This document shows, piece after piece, positions 1-8,319 of a stretch of 64,000 bases of DNA; the stretch's first letter is position 1; each line of letters begins with the position of its first letter. The notes below the pieces were generated by a model. That model was not told where the DNA came from, did not search any database, and saw only the letters and a list, made by a program, of their open reading frames with translations. Origin of the DNA: Clostridiales bacterium CHKCI006. Its GTDB lineage: Bacteria > Bacillota_I > Bacilli_A > Erysipelotrichales > Coprobacillaceae. The stretch lies in NCBI GenBank assembly GCA_900018345.1, contig FCNA01000033.1, positions 1 to 64,000 of the forward strand, read 5' to 3'. The position numbers and the translations under genes are program-made.

Positions 1-203
<203 letters not shown>

Positions 204-364
204 TGTCTTTTGACTCTTTATGTTTTCAACTTATCTTTTTCAGATAAGCTTTCTGACGTTTCGTTTTGTCTTGAAACTTTGCGTTTCTGACGTGACTTTC
301 TTTGTCTTTCAGGTTTATGTTTCAGTTTTCAATGTTCCAGCGCTGTCTTCCTGACAGCTCGTTT

Positions 365-394
365 AGTCTATCACAGAACCCTTGGCTCTGTCAA
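365..394 (-). promoter_or_regulatory. rRNA operon promoter P2
   Basis: The minus strand reads TTGACA (389-394), an 18-nt spacer and TAGACT (365-370). It lies about 165 nt upstream of the 16S 5' end, the proximal position usual for rRNA promoters. The leader between it and the 16S gene contains a small hairpin (CTTATCT / AGATAAG near 240-257). Confidence 0.75.
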
Positions 395-458
395 GAAGTT
401 TTTGAAAAAAGTTTTCTTCACCTTTCTTCATCTTTCCTCTTTTTTCGACTGCTTTGCC

Positions 459-487
459 ATTATAGCTTCTTTTATTTCCTTTGTAAA
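459..487 (-). promoter_or_regulatory. rRNA operon promoter P1
   Basis: The minus strand reads TTTACA (482-487), a 17-nt spacer and a perfect TATAAT (459-464). It is about 95 bp upstream of P2, giving the tandem-promoter arrangement common for rRNA operons. Confidence 0.75.
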
Positions 488-504
488 GCTTTTTTTAAAG
501 TTTT

Positions 505-705
505 TTAATTACCATAAGTAAAAATGAACCACAATAAGAACATAGAGATAAAAAACAGGAACCAACGCCATTTCTCTGATGACCAATTCTTCATTTTGCG
601 TGATTCTCTAATTTCCTTTAGACTTTCGTTTTTGTTTTCATCAAAGCCTAATTCTTCATCACGTCTTTTTTTACGATCGGATTTTTTTTCAACCTTGGTT
701 GCCAC
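505..705 (-). CDS. Small basic single-pass membrane protein, unknown function
   Basis: A 66-residue protein. The N-terminal half is very rich in Lys, Arg, Glu and Asp. The C-terminus is one hydrophobic segment of about 18 residues (FFISMFLLWFIFTYG) preceded by a Trp-rich patch, so it is probably a tail-anchored or single-pass membrane protein. I chose the GTG start at 705 because GGAGG sits 9 nt upstream; the longer reading has no ribosome binding site. It has its own promoter (727-755) and ends about 20 nt before the rRNA promoter P1, so readthrough into the rRNA operon is possible. I do not recognise the family. Confidence 0.7.
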   Translation of the reverse strand: MATKVEKKSDRKKRRDEELGFDENKNESLKEIRESRKMKNWSSEKWRWFLFFISMFLLWFIFTYGN

Positions 706-726
706 ACATATCACCCTCCTCGACTT

Positions 727-755
727 ATTATACAAGAAAAATCAAAAATAAACAA
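727..755 (-). promoter_or_regulatory. Promoter of the small membrane protein gene
   Basis: Minus strand TTGTTT (750-755), 17-nt spacer, perfect TATAAT (727-732), followed after a short leader by GGAGG and the GTG start at 705. Confidence 0.7.
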
Positions 756-780
756 CACTTCTTTTTCACAGACATATTAC

Positions 781-809
781 TTTCAATATACGCTAAAATT
801 CGGTATAAT
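781..809 (+). promoter_or_regulatory. Promoter of the polysaccharide deacetylase gene
   Basis: TATAAT at 804-809 with a weak -35 (TTTCAA, 781-786) at 17 nt. It is about 50 bp upstream of the ATG at 859 and divergent from the promoter at 727-755. Confidence 0.6.
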
Positions 810-858
810 ATGTTAGCAAGGCATTGAATCGGTGGCATATCGACATAGAGGAGGATCT

Positions 859-2283
859 ATGAAAGCAGTACATTTATCAAAGCGAGGTAAACGATTTATA
901 CTAATCAGTACCCTCATTCTTTTTATTTTAATTATGGTGCTCTATTTTGTGTTTAGGCCCAAAGTGTTATTTATAACAAAGCATCCCACTGTTGAGATCA
1001 ATGAAACCTATGATGGTATCGCTAATATCAAAAAAGTCAGAGGTGGATCCCCGGATGAGGTCACTTGCGACCTATCCGCTGTAGATTATTCTCAGCTGGG
1101 TAAATATACGATTACTTATACTTATGGCAAACATCAATATGATTTGAAATTAGAAGTTGTCGATACGACACCGCCTAGCTTTGCTACCAAGGAAATCGAG
1201 ATAGACGCGAAGATGCCTGTCACAGCAGATATGTTTGTGGAAAACATTCAGGACGCAACAGCTACAACGGTTTCTTTTAAAGAGGACTATCACTTTGAAA
1301 CAGAAGGAGATATGACGATTACTGTCATTGTTGAAGATGAGGGCGGTAATGAAACCAGTCAGGACGTAATGGTTCATGTTTTACCAGAAGACACGACACC
1401 ACCAGAAATACACGAATCAGAAGAAATTACTTTAATGCAGGATGCCGAATTCGATCCATTATCTGATGTAGCAGTTACGGATAATCAGGATCCATCTCCA
1501 CAAATTACCTGTGATTCATCCAAGCTGGATCTTTCAACCATTGGTGATTATGAAATCACCTATACGGCAACGGATCGTTCCGGTAATACTACCACCTTTA
1601 CTAGAACTGTTCATGTCATTGAAAGAAAGACCATCGGAAAAGATCATGCTTCAGAAACCAAGACGGTTTATTTAACATTTGACGATGGACCATCCGAAAA
1701 TACTGGAAAAATTCTGGAGATCCTTGATCAATATCAGGTAAAGGCAACTTTCTTTGTTACAGGCAACGGGCAAAAGTACAATCATTATATCAAAGAAGCC
1801 TATGACAAAGGACATACGATTGGCTTGCATACTTATTCTCATCAATATAATGAGGTTTATGCTTCAGTAAATGCCTACTTTGACGATTTAGATAAGATTG
1901 CGGATATGGTGGAAGGACTCATTGGTGTCAGACCTCATTATATCCGCTTCCCTGGCGGCAGCTCCAACACTGTCTCCAAAAAATACTGTGAAGGCATCAT
2001 GACAGAACTGACTACGGAAGTCATTGAACGTGGCTATCAGTATTATGACTGGAATGTCAGCAGCAATGATGCCAATGGCAACACCATGCCAACGCAAACC
2101 ATTATTGAAGGCGCTACATCGGGCAAATCTAAGAATTTAGTTATCCTCTTTCACGATTCCGCCAGCAAAACGACCACTGTTGAAGCCTTGCCGACAATTA
2201 TTGAATACTATCAAAGCCAAGGTTATACCTTTGCCGGTATCGATGATCATGCCTATACAGCACATCACGGGGTCAATAACTAA
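859..2283 (+). CDS. Membrane-anchored polysaccharide deacetylase with Ig-like repeats
   Basis: A 474-residue protein. It has a short basic cytoplasmic tail, one membrane segment (about residues 13-33), Ig-like extracellular modules (about 40-255, with two VxDTTPP-type linkers), and a C-terminal NodB polysaccharide deacetylase domain (about 265-465). The metal-binding motif TFDDGPS (Asp275/Asp276) and HTYSH (His324, His328) are intact, as are the RFPGG and LFHDS motifs. It should remove N-acetyl groups from a cell-surface polysaccharide, probably peptidoglycan, outside the membrane; the exact substrate is inferred from the family. The start at 859 follows GAGGAGG; an upstream in-frame reading lacks a ribosome binding site. 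Single gene with its own promoter and terminator. Confidence 0.9.
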   Translation: MKAVHLSKRGKRFILISTLILFILIMVLYFVFRPKVLFITKHPTVEINETYDGIANIKKVRGGSPDEVTCDLSAVDYSQLGKYTITYTYGKHQYDLKLEVVDTTPPSFATKEIEIDAKMPVTADMFVENIQDATATTVSFKEDYHFETEGDMTITVIVEDEGGNETSQDVMVHVLPEDTTPPEIHESEEITLMQDAEFDPLSDVAVTDNQDPSPQITCDSSKLDLSTIGDYEITYTATDRSGNTTTFTRTVHVIERKTIGKDHASETKTVYLTFDDGPSENTGKILEILDQYQVKATFFVTGNGQKYNHYIKEAYDKGHTIGLHTYSHQYNEVYASVNAYFDDLDKIADMVEGLIGVRPHYIRFPGGSSNTVSKKYCEGIMTELTTEVIERGYQYYDWNVSSNDANGNTMPTQTIIEGATSGKSKNLVILFHDSASKTTTVEALPTIIEYYQSQGYTFAGIDDHAYTAHHGVNN

Positions 2284-2329
2284 CCAAAATAACAAAGTCC
2301 ATCGAACGTATCACTTTATCCCATGGATG

Positions 2330-2359
2330 GCACCGGAAAAAGGCTTCCGGTGCTTTTTT
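2330..2359 (+). terminator. Intrinsic terminator of the deacetylase gene
   Basis: Perfect 9-bp stem GCACCGGAA / TTCCGGTGC (2330-2338 and 2345-2353) followed by six T. Confidence 0.9.
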
Positions 2360-2368
2360 GTCTCACAT

Positions 2369-2409
2369 AAAAAAATGATTCATCCCGTTCAATGAGATGA
2401 ATCTTTTTT
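2369..2409 (-). terminator. Intrinsic terminator of xpt (bidirectional)
   Basis: Perfect 8-bp stem GATTCATC / GATGAATC (2377-2384 and 2396-2403) with an A run on the left and a T run on the right, so it can act in both directions. It follows the xpt stop codon. Confidence 0.85.
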
Positions 2410-2412
2410 AGC

Positions 2413-2994
2413 TTATTGTTTTCTGAAAGTAATTTTGCCGCTGGCTGGATCCATGGCTTCGATGATCGCTAAACTTTCGACATGGTAACCTCTTTCACGT
2501 AAACGTTTGCCGCCATCCTGGAAACCTTTTTCAACCACGATACCAATCCCTTCAATGGTGGCTCCGGCTTTTTCAACTAGCTCGATCAACCCTTCGACCG
2601 CACAGCCATTGGCCATGAAATCATCAATGATCAGAACATGATCATCAGGACTTAAGTAGCGCTTGGAAACCATGACCTGGTAATCACGATCATGTGTAAA
2701 TGAATGAACATTCGTTGTATAGATATCAGCATCCAGATTGCGTGAAGCAGATTTTTTAGCAAATACGACCGGACACTGAAAATGCAATCCAGTAATTGCT
2801 GCAATACCAATCCCGCTCGCTTCAATCGTTAAGATCTTATTGATCGGACGATCCTGGAAAAGACGTTTAAACTCCGCTCCCATCTGATCAATAAAGAGAA
2901 CATCCATTTGATGGTTCAGAAATGAATCGACCTTCAGCACATGCGCGTCCTTAACGATTCCCTCCTGCTGTATTTTATATTCTAATGCTTGCAT
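2413..2994 (-). CDS. xpt: Xanthine phosphoribosyltransferase
   Basis: A 193-residue protein of the usual Xpt length and organisation. It transfers phosphoribose from PRPP to xanthine, making XMP in purine salvage. The type I phosphoribosyltransferase PRPP loop is seen as [11 protein letters not shown] (about residues 129-139), and the N-terminus ([12 protein letters not shown]) is typical of Xpt. GGGGAGG lies 8 nt before the ATG. Xpt genes are often under a purine riboswitch, but I see no such element in the 180 nt upstream. Instead there is a 36-codon ORF and a hairpin at its stop codon. The NCS2-type permease at 46.6 kb could supply the substrate. Confidence 0.93.
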   Translation of the reverse strand: MQALEYKIQQEGIVKDAHVLKVDSFLNHQMDVLFIDQMGAEFKRLFQDRPINKILTIEASGIGIAAITGLHFQCPVVFAKKSASRNLDADIYTTNVHSFTHDRDYQVMVSKRYLSPDDHVLIIDDFMANGCAVEGLIELVEKAGATIEGIGIVVEKGFQDGGKRLRERGYHVESLAIIEAMDPASGKITFRKQ

Positions 2995-3014
2995 AAATGA
3001 TCCTCCCCTGAAAG

Positions 3015-3036
3015 CTCAGGACTTATTCCTGAGCTT
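3015..3036 (-). promoter_or_regulatory. Hairpin before xpt (possible attenuator)
   Basis: The minus strand forms GCTCAGGA-ATAAG-TCCTGAGC just upstream of the xpt ribosome binding site. Only three T follow, so it is a weak terminator at best and may instead protect or regulate the xpt message. Confidence 0.4.
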
Positions 3037-3133
3037 CTGAATTATTGGCATAGTCGTCACTAACCGGTACCACATGTCTGCTCATCTTTTCTTGAGCATT
3101 TTTTTTGATATGTTTATTCTTTTGTTTTGACAC
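3023..3133 (-). CDS. Putative small protein upstream of xpt (36 aa)
   Basis: A 36-codon ORF with a GTG start at 3133 and AGGAAG seven nt upstream, ending at 3023. The product begins with a Lys-rich segment (SKQKNKHIKKNAQEK) and has an acidic, Asn-rich end, with no hydrophobic stretch. It is probably cotranscribed with xpt, which starts 29 nt after its stop. The stop codon lies in the loop of a GCTCAGGA / TCCTGAGC hairpin, and the start codon lies in one arm of an 11-bp inverted repeat. It may be a real small protein or a regulatory leader ORF. It has no recognised homologue. Confidence 0.5.
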   Translation of the reverse strand: MSKQKNKHIKKNAQEKMSRHVVPVSDDYANNSEAQE

Positions 3134-3168
3134 ATCAACACTTCCTTTCCCTAGTAGGATGTGTCAAA
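3126..3168 (-). repeat. 11-bp inverted repeat around the RBS/start of the small ORF
   Basis: Perfect inverted repeat TTTGACACATC / GATGTGTCAAA (3158-3168 and 3126-3136). In RNA it folds with the Shine-Dalgarno GGAAAGGAAG in the 21-nt loop and the GTG start in the 3' arm. It could also be a DNA operator. Confidence 0.65.
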
Positions 3169-3174
3169 TAGCCT

Positions 3175-3819
3175 TTATTTATTCCAATCTGAATTGACCG
3201 GAAATCCTTTTTTATATGTAAGCAGATCTTCTTCATCAATGCGGCGAATGACGCGACATGGTGTTCCATAAGCTAAATGATCAGCCGGGATATCATGTGT
3301 GACAACACTGCCGGCACCGATCACGCAGCGATCACCAATCGTCACCCCAGGCAGGATCGTACAGTTGGCACCGATCCAGACATCGTTGCCGATCGTCACA
3401 GGTAAAGAAAACTGCGCACCTTTACGACGATAAACATGTGCTAAAGGATGTCCCGTAGGAGAAATCGTGACGTTCGGTCCGAACATAACGCGATCTCCCA
3501 CTGATACTGTAACATCATCCACGACGACAAGATGAAAATTAGCGTACACATCATCTCCAAAAAACGTATTGCAGCCATAGGAAAAATAACATGGTGGCTC
3601 AAGATAAAGATTCTTACCTGCACGACCTAAGCCTTCTTCTAACAACTGTCGACGTTTTTTTTCATCACTAGGGAGTGTATGAAAGTTATAAAGATGCATC
3701 AGATCTTTAATTTTCTTTCTTTTGACATCCAGTTCTTTTTCATAAGCTTGATCTTCCAGGCTCTCATGTCCGTATTCTACATACAGCAACCCTTGCTCCA
3801 TTTGTTTTTTTAATGACAT
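3175..3819 (-). CDS. Maltose/galactoside-type O-acetyltransferase
   Basis: A 214-residue member of the left-handed beta-helix acetyltransferases (Maa/LacA/NodL type). It has the N-terminal mac domain (about 8-65) and hexapeptide repeats in the C-terminal two thirds, including VTIGNDVWIGANCTILPGVTIG and the catalytic-region motif SPTGHP (His is the expected base). It moves acetyl from acetyl-CoA to a sugar hydroxyl; the sugar cannot be read from the sequence. I chose the ATG at 3819 because GAGAGGATAG lies just upstream. It starts 14 nt after the stop of the upstream PBP gene, so the two are probably cotranscribed. Confidence 0.88.
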   Translation of the reverse strand: MSLKKQMEQGLLYVEYGHESLEDQAYEKELDVKRKKIKDLMHLYNFHTLPSDEKKRRQLLEEGLGRAGKNLYLEPPCYFSYGCNTFFGDDVYANFHLVVVDDVTVSVGDRVMFGPNVTISPTGHPLAHVYRRKGAQFSLPVTIGNDVWIGANCTILPGVTIGDRCVIGAGSVVTHDIPADHLAYGTPCRVIRRIDEEDLLTYKKGFPVNSDWNK

Positions 3820-3832
3820 CGTTCTATCCTCT

Positions 3833-5845
3833 CTATTCAAAATAGTCATCTAAGATGGCATCATTGTGATTCACAACATAACCACTGCCGCCACGATTTT
3901 TCACATCCTCGACCATTGTTGTCAAAATGATTGGCTGACTGGTTGATGGATCGGCTGTCATAGCGATAAACCAGCCCAGCTCTGTCCCAGTCGTATCGTT
4001 CTGACTGGCCTTAATTTCAGCAGTTCCCGTTTTTCCGGCTAAGGAAATATCGCTCCGATAAGCACTATGGCCTGTCCCACCCGTATCAGAGATAACCTCA
4101 ACCAGGTCTTGCAGGATCGTATTGGCAGTTTCAGCCGTATAAGCCTGTTCGATCCAGGCGGACTCAGGTACTTCATCCATGACTAAATAAGGCTGTAAAA
4201 CCTTTCCTTCATTCAAAAAGCCTGTATAAAGCGCCGTTAAGTGAACCGGATTCATCAGGATCTGACCTTGTCCATAACCGCTATCCGCAATCTGGATTGC
4301 ATCGGTCAGCTTAGCATCACCACTCGCATAAGTGGAAGCATTCAAAGCCAGTGCAAAAGGCAATTGCACCTTGAACTTTAACGCATCATATGCATTTGCC
4401 AGGGCTTCTCCACCAATACGGCTGGCCGCCTTAGCAAAATAAACATTATCTGAATAGACAAGTGCATTTCTTAAATTGTTAGGGTCTGCAGCATGTAAGG
4501 TCGTTACATAATAACTTCCCCAGCTGGAATCCAGCTGCCAACGCATCTGTGCCTCATAATCTGTCTGTGGATCAATCGCTCCCGTATCCAAGCCAACGGC
4601 TGCCGTAATGGCCTTCATGGTCGAACCCGGTGCAAATGTCGCTGCAAAGCGGTTATACATAGGTAAGGCTGGATCAGAATTTAAAGCGTCCCATTGTGAT
4701 TGGGATAAGCCCATCACAAAATCGTTACTGGAGTAAGAAGGTGTGCTGACTAAAGCCAGTACTTCTCCAGTCAATGGATTCAAGGCCACTGAACAAGATT
4801 CATCATTTTGATATTCTTCATAAATGCGCTGTTGAAGATTCACATCCAGTGTCAGCTTCACATCCGCTCCATCCACAGCCTCTCGCTGTAAAACTGTTGT
4901 TTTCGTATTACCATCGGCATCCACAATAAGGATCTCTGCACCATTCTGACCACGCAACTGTGTTTCATAAGCCGCTTCGATTCCCGTGCGTCCAATGACA
5001 GAATTTTCTGTATAACCTTCACCCGCGTGATTTTCCAGATCCTCCTGATTAACCGCCTGAATATAGCCCGTTACATGACTGGTCGCTTCACCATACGGAT
5101 ATGTACGGACACTGATCGTATTGACCTGAACCCCCTGAATCGCAGAAACGGTATCAACAATAGGCTGCTGATCAGCACTGAGTTCTTTCACTGGTACAAA
5201 AGAATCTTCCTGCACCCAGGAAGCATCCAGTGCTGTTTCAATGTCACTGACTTCGATTCCCAACACAGAAGCGATTCTAGCGTAATCACTTTCCCCATTG
5301 AGGCGACCAGGAACCAGACCGACCGAATAAGCCTCTCCAGCACCAGCCAGCACATTGCCATTGCGATCTAAAATCTCTCCTCGTGCCGCCTCACTCGTAT
5401 TGACGCGTACCCGATCGTCTTTTCCTAGATCATTCAAAATCAGGCTGTCATCATAGACCACCTTTCCATCTTCCACACGCATGGCAAACGACTGTGTCAG
5501 ATTTCCAGCAATGGTATCCATACTTAAATCATAAGAAACAACACCATTTTTGACCTCATTGATCGTATAACTCATATTCGTTGCCTCAATTCCGCCATAA
5601 ATATTACTTTGACGATTGATATACGTATCATGATCATACGCACTCTGACTTTCAGGTGTGAGAAGTGCATACATGCCTTCATAATCCTGATTGATCAAAC
5701 AATTCAAATAGGCTTCTGTCACCGATGCAAGGGATGGCCTGGTCAAATACCAGACAGCTGCGCCGACAACCACAAGGACGGCCAATACCCCTGCAACTAT
5801 ACCCAATTCTTTTTTATGTTTGCTCAGCATTTCCTTTATTTGCAT
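3833..5845 (-). CDS. Class B penicillin-binding protein (peptidoglycan transpeptidase) with MecA-like N-terminal domain
   Basis: A 670-residue protein. It has an N-terminal membrane anchor (about 15-34), an NTF2-like MecA_N domain (about 38-140), a PBP dimerisation domain (about 150-320), and a transpeptidase domain (about 345-665). The three active-site motifs are present: STMK (Ser408, Lys411), SDN (465-467) and KTGT (605-608). It crosslinks peptidoglycan outside the membrane. The domain order matches Gram-positive PBP3/MecA-type class B enzymes. That architecture is widespread and does not by itself mean beta-lactam resistance. AAAGGAGGG precedes the start. It is the first gene of a short operon with the O-acetyltransferase. 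Confidence 0.93.
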   Translation of the reverse strand: MQIKEMLSKHKKELGIVAGVLAVLVVVGAAVWYLTRPSLASVTEAYLNCLINQDYEGMYALLTPESQSAYDHDTYINRQSNIYGGIEATNMSYTINEVKNGVVSYDLSMDTIAGNLTQSFAMRVEDGKVVYDDSLILNDLGKDDRVRVNTSEAARGEILDRNGNVLAGAGEAYSVGLVPGRLNGESDYARIASVLGIEVSDIETALDASWVQEDSFVPVKELSADQQPIVDTVSAIQGVQVNTISVRTYPYGEATSHVTGYIQAVNQEDLENHAGEGYTENSVIGRTGIEAAYETQLRGQNGAEILIVDADGNTKTTVLQREAVDGADVKLTLDVNLQQRIYEEYQNDESCSVALNPLTGEVLALVSTPSYSSNDFVMGLSQSQWDALNSDPALPMYNRFAATFAPGSTMKAITAAVGLDTGAIDPQTDYEAQMRWQLDSSWGSYYVTTLHAADPNNLRNALVYSDNVYFAKAASRIGGEALANAYDALKFKVQLPFALALNASTYASGDAKLTDAIQIADSGYGQGQILMNPVHLTALYTGFLNEGKVLQPYLVMDEVPESAWIEQAYTAETANTILQDLVEVISDTGGTGHSAYRSDISLAGKTGTAEIKASQNDTTGTELGWFIAMTADPSTSQPIILTTMVEDVKNRGGSGYVVNHNDAILDDYFE

Positions 5846-5869
5846 GATTTCCCTCCTTTAATTATCCCT

Positions 5870-5878
5870 ATTATAGCA
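5870..5878 (-). promoter_or_regulatory. Extended -10 promoter of the PBP operon
   Basis: The minus strand reads TGCTATAAT, an extended -10, 25 nt before the PBP start. No good -35 is seen at 17 nt, consistent with an extended -10 promoter. Confidence 0.6.
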
Positions 5879-5932
5879 TTATTTTATCAGTCGTCCTATA
5901 AGATTTCGCTTTTTTCATATCCGACCATCTGA

Positions 5933-5938
5933 TATAAT
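5933..5938 (+). promoter_or_regulatory. -10 element for the GNAT gene
   Basis: Perfect TATAAT about 78 nt upstream of the ATG at 6016. The -35 region (5910-5915) is only a T run, so the promoter is tentative. Confidence 0.45.
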
Positions 5939-6015
5939 GACAATAAGATCCACCTGATCTGTCAGCGTAAACTTTGACAGCAGCGATGGCACATCATAAA
6001 CGAGGAGTGATAACC

Positions 6016-6504
6016 ATGATTCAATTAAGACATGCGAATGCCAAGGATGTAAAGGCAATCAGTGAACTCGAAGCGCTCTGCTTTCCTGCGGCAGAAGCCT
6101 GTACAAAAGAGGGCTTCGCAAAAAGGATCGATGTCTTTGGTGAACATTTTATTTTACTTGAAGAGGATGGGAAACTGATTGGTATGATCAACGGGATGGT
6201 TACCGATCAACCAACGATTACCGATGATCTCTATGAGGAGGCCTCTAAACATGATCCAAACGGAAGATATCAAAGTGTTTTTGGCCTGGAGGTCCATCCT
6301 GACTATCAACATCAGGGATATGCCAAACTGTTGATGGAAGCCATGCTTGAGCAGGCCAAAAAAGAAAACCGTTCGGGCTGTATCCTGACCTGTAAAGCGC
6401 ATCTCGTCACCTTTTATGAACAATTCGGCTATCAAAACCAGGGTATCTCTGCCTCTACTCACGGCAACGCCTGCTGGTATGACATGTTTTTAGATCTTGC
6501 CTAA
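6016..6504 (+). CDS. GNAT family N-acetyltransferase
   Basis: A 162-residue GNAT protein. The acetyl-CoA binding region is seen as LEVHPDYQHQGYAKLLMEAM (about 93-112), the usual V-x-x-x-x-x-G-x-G/A motif. The N-terminal region with ALCFPAAEACTKEGF resembles the arylalkylamine N-acetyltransferase-like subgroup, which contains putative amine acetylases. The substrate is unknown. The start at 6016 follows GAGGAGTGATAACC; two upstream in-frame starts lack a ribosome binding site. Convergent with proS, sharing a terminator. Confidence 0.85.
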   Translation: MIQLRHANAKDVKAISELEALCFPAAEACTKEGFAKRIDVFGEHFILLEEDGKLIGMINGMVTDQPTITDDLYEEASKHDPNGRYQSVFGLEVHPDYQHQGYAKLLMEAMLEQAKKENRSGCILTCKAHLVTFYEQFGYQNQGISASTHGNACWYDMFLDLA

Positions 6505-6556
6505 CAGGTATATCGGGATTGTTCTTTGCAGGTATGATTCAATAAGTCAAAAAGAG

Positions 6557-6587
6557 CCGCTCTTAGCTGCATGCTAAGAGCGGTTTT
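6557..6587. terminator. Bidirectional intrinsic terminator
   Basis: Perfect 11-bp stem CCGCTCTTAGC / GCTAAGAGCGG (6557-6567 and 6573-6583), with A-rich bases on the left and TTTT on the right. It serves the plus-strand GNAT gene and the convergent proS. Confidence 0.88.
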
Positions 6588-8319
6588 ATGCTTGCTTTAA
6601 AGGCTGATAACGCGCCAGCTCGTCCTGTACAAGCTTTAAAATGATCTCTGGTGCTTCATCCAGCGGATATTTTTCATGTAATGTGCCATCGCGGCGTTTG
6701 ACTTCGACTTCACCATTGGCCATATTCTTACCACTCACAATCACACGGAATGGCAAACCAAAGAGATCGGCTTCAGCAAACAATGCTCCCGGACGCATAT
6801 CTCGATCATCATAAAGAACCTCCAGACCTAAGGCGCTTAATTTAGCTTCCAGCTCATCAGCAGCCTTCTTGACAGCAGGATCTTTATGTTTCAAATAAAT
6901 GACCTCTACCTGCCAAGGCGCAATTGTGATTGGCCAGATTGGACCAAAATCATCATGGCTCTCCTCACAAATAGAAGCCGCCAGACGACCGATCCCAATA
7001 CCATAACATCCCATGACAGGATTCTTTTCTTTACCGTCACGATCAAGATAAGTCAAGCCCATCGTACGACTGTATTTATCTCCCAGCTGAAAAATATTTC
7101 CGATCTCAATGCCATTCTTTACCTGAATGGTCGGACGGTGACAATGCGGACAGACGCCGCCTTCTATGATTTTCGCTACATCGACATAGACAGCTGCAGG
7201 CACGTCACGTGCAAGATCCAATCCTGTATAGTGATGATCTGGCTGATTGGCGCCACAGACAAAATGCTGACCGTCTTTTAAGGAAGCATCATAAACAGTG
7301 CGAACAGACGCATCCAGACCCACCGGTCCAATAAAGCCCGCTGTCAGCGGCATGTCTTCTGTTATTTCCAAAGGCAGGATCTCTTCACCTAAGCAATGGC
7401 GCAGTTTGGTTTCATTCACTTCAAGATCACCGCGAATAAAGACTACAACGCTTTCGTGGCTAGTCTGGGTCTCATAGCAGACTGCCTTGCAGGTATGTTT
7501 CACATCCTGATCAAGAAAATGTGCCACAGCTTCAATGGTCTTCATTTCCGGTGTCTTGACTAACTGTAACGCTTCCTCAACGTCGTCGCGTTCGTTTTTC
7601 ACGATGGACGCCGCCACTTCGACATTGGCACGATAACCACAGTCACATAGAGCAATACGATCTTCACCAATCTCTGTCAGCAGCATGAATTCATGGGAAA
7701 CCTGACCGCCCATCATTCCTGAATCAGACTGGACTGCCACCATATTTTGAACACCGGTACGCTTGAAGATATTTTCATAAGCCTGATAGCAGCGTTGATA
7801 ATATGCCTGCAAGTCTTCTAAAGAGGTATGAAAAGAATAAGCATCCTTCATCGTAAATTCACGCACTCTGATTAGTCCCGCTCTGGCTCTTGGCTCATCA
7901 CGGAACTTCGTTTGGATCTGATAGATCATGAAAGGATAATCAGCATAAGAATCCGCTGTATGGCTGACAAGCTGAACCGAAGCTTCTTCATGCGTCATAC
8001 CAAGGACCATGGGTGTATGATTGCGATCTTCGAAGCGTAATAACTCGCTGCCAATGTTCTCATAACGTCCAGATGTCTGCCATAAACTTGCCGGCATGAC
8101 AACAGGAAACTGAACCTCCTGACCGTCAATACGATCCATCTCATCACGAATAATGGCTTCAATTTTCTGCATGATCCTTTTTCCCGGTGTATAAAGGGAA
8201 TAGATGCCACTGCTGACATATTTCATATATCCTCCACGAGTCATCAACTGATGACTCGCTGTCACACACGAGGTTGGGGCTTCCTTATAGCGTTTTCCCA
8301 ATAACTGACTAACCTTCAT
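6586..8319 (-). CDS. proS: Prolyl-tRNA synthetase (bacterial type with editing domain)
   Basis: A 577-residue class II aminoacyl-tRNA synthetase that charges tRNA(Pro). It has the N-terminal catalytic core with class II motif 2 (TKFRDEPRARAGLIRVREFTM region, about 137-158), an inserted YbaK-like editing domain (about 225-385), motif 3 (GIGIGRLAASICEE, about 440-453), and the C-terminal anticodon-binding domain. This is the normal bacterial length. I take the ATG at 8319, six nt after AAGGAAG; a GTG one codon earlier is possible. The start overlaps the end of the upstream glycoside hydrolase gene by about 11 nt, an unusual coupling of a housekeeping enzyme to a sugar-degrading gene. No T-box leader is present. 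Confidence 0.96.
   Translation of the reverse strand: MKVSQLLGKRYKEAPTSCVTASHQLMTRGGYMKYVSSGIYSLYTPGKRIMQKIEAIIRDEMDRIDGQEVQFPVVMPASLWQTSGRYENIGSELLRFEDRNHTPMVLGMTHEEASVQLVSHTADSYADYPFMIYQIQTKFRDEPRARAGLIRVREFTMKDAYSFHTSLEDLQAYYQRCYQAYENIFKRTGVQNMVAVQSDSGMMGGQVSHEFMLLTEIGEDRIALCDCGYRANVEVAASIVKNERDDVEEALQLVKTPEMKTIEAVAHFLDQDVKHTCKAVCYETQTSHESVVVFIRGDLEVNETKLRHCLGEEILPLEITEDMPLTAGFIGPVGLDASVRTVYDASLKDGQHFVCGANQPDHHYTGLDLARDVPAAVYVDVAKIIEGGVCPHCHRPTIQVKNGIEIGNIFQLGDKYSRTMGLTYLDRDGKEKNPVMGCYGIGIGRLAASICEESHDDFGPIWPITIAPWQVEVIYLKHKDPAVKKAADELEAKLSALGLEVLYDDRDMRPGALFAEADLFGLPFRVIVSGKNMANGEVEVKRRDGTLHEKYPLDEAPEIILKLVQDELARYQPLKQA

Noticed and set aside
2995-3174. Purine riboswitch upstream of xpt
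   Set aside because: No guanine-aptamer core is present; the region holds a small ORF and simple hairpins.
3833-5845. mecA-type beta-lactam resistance gene
   Set aside because: The MecA_N-transpeptidase layout is common among ordinary Gram-positive class B PBPs; nothing in the sequence shows resistance.
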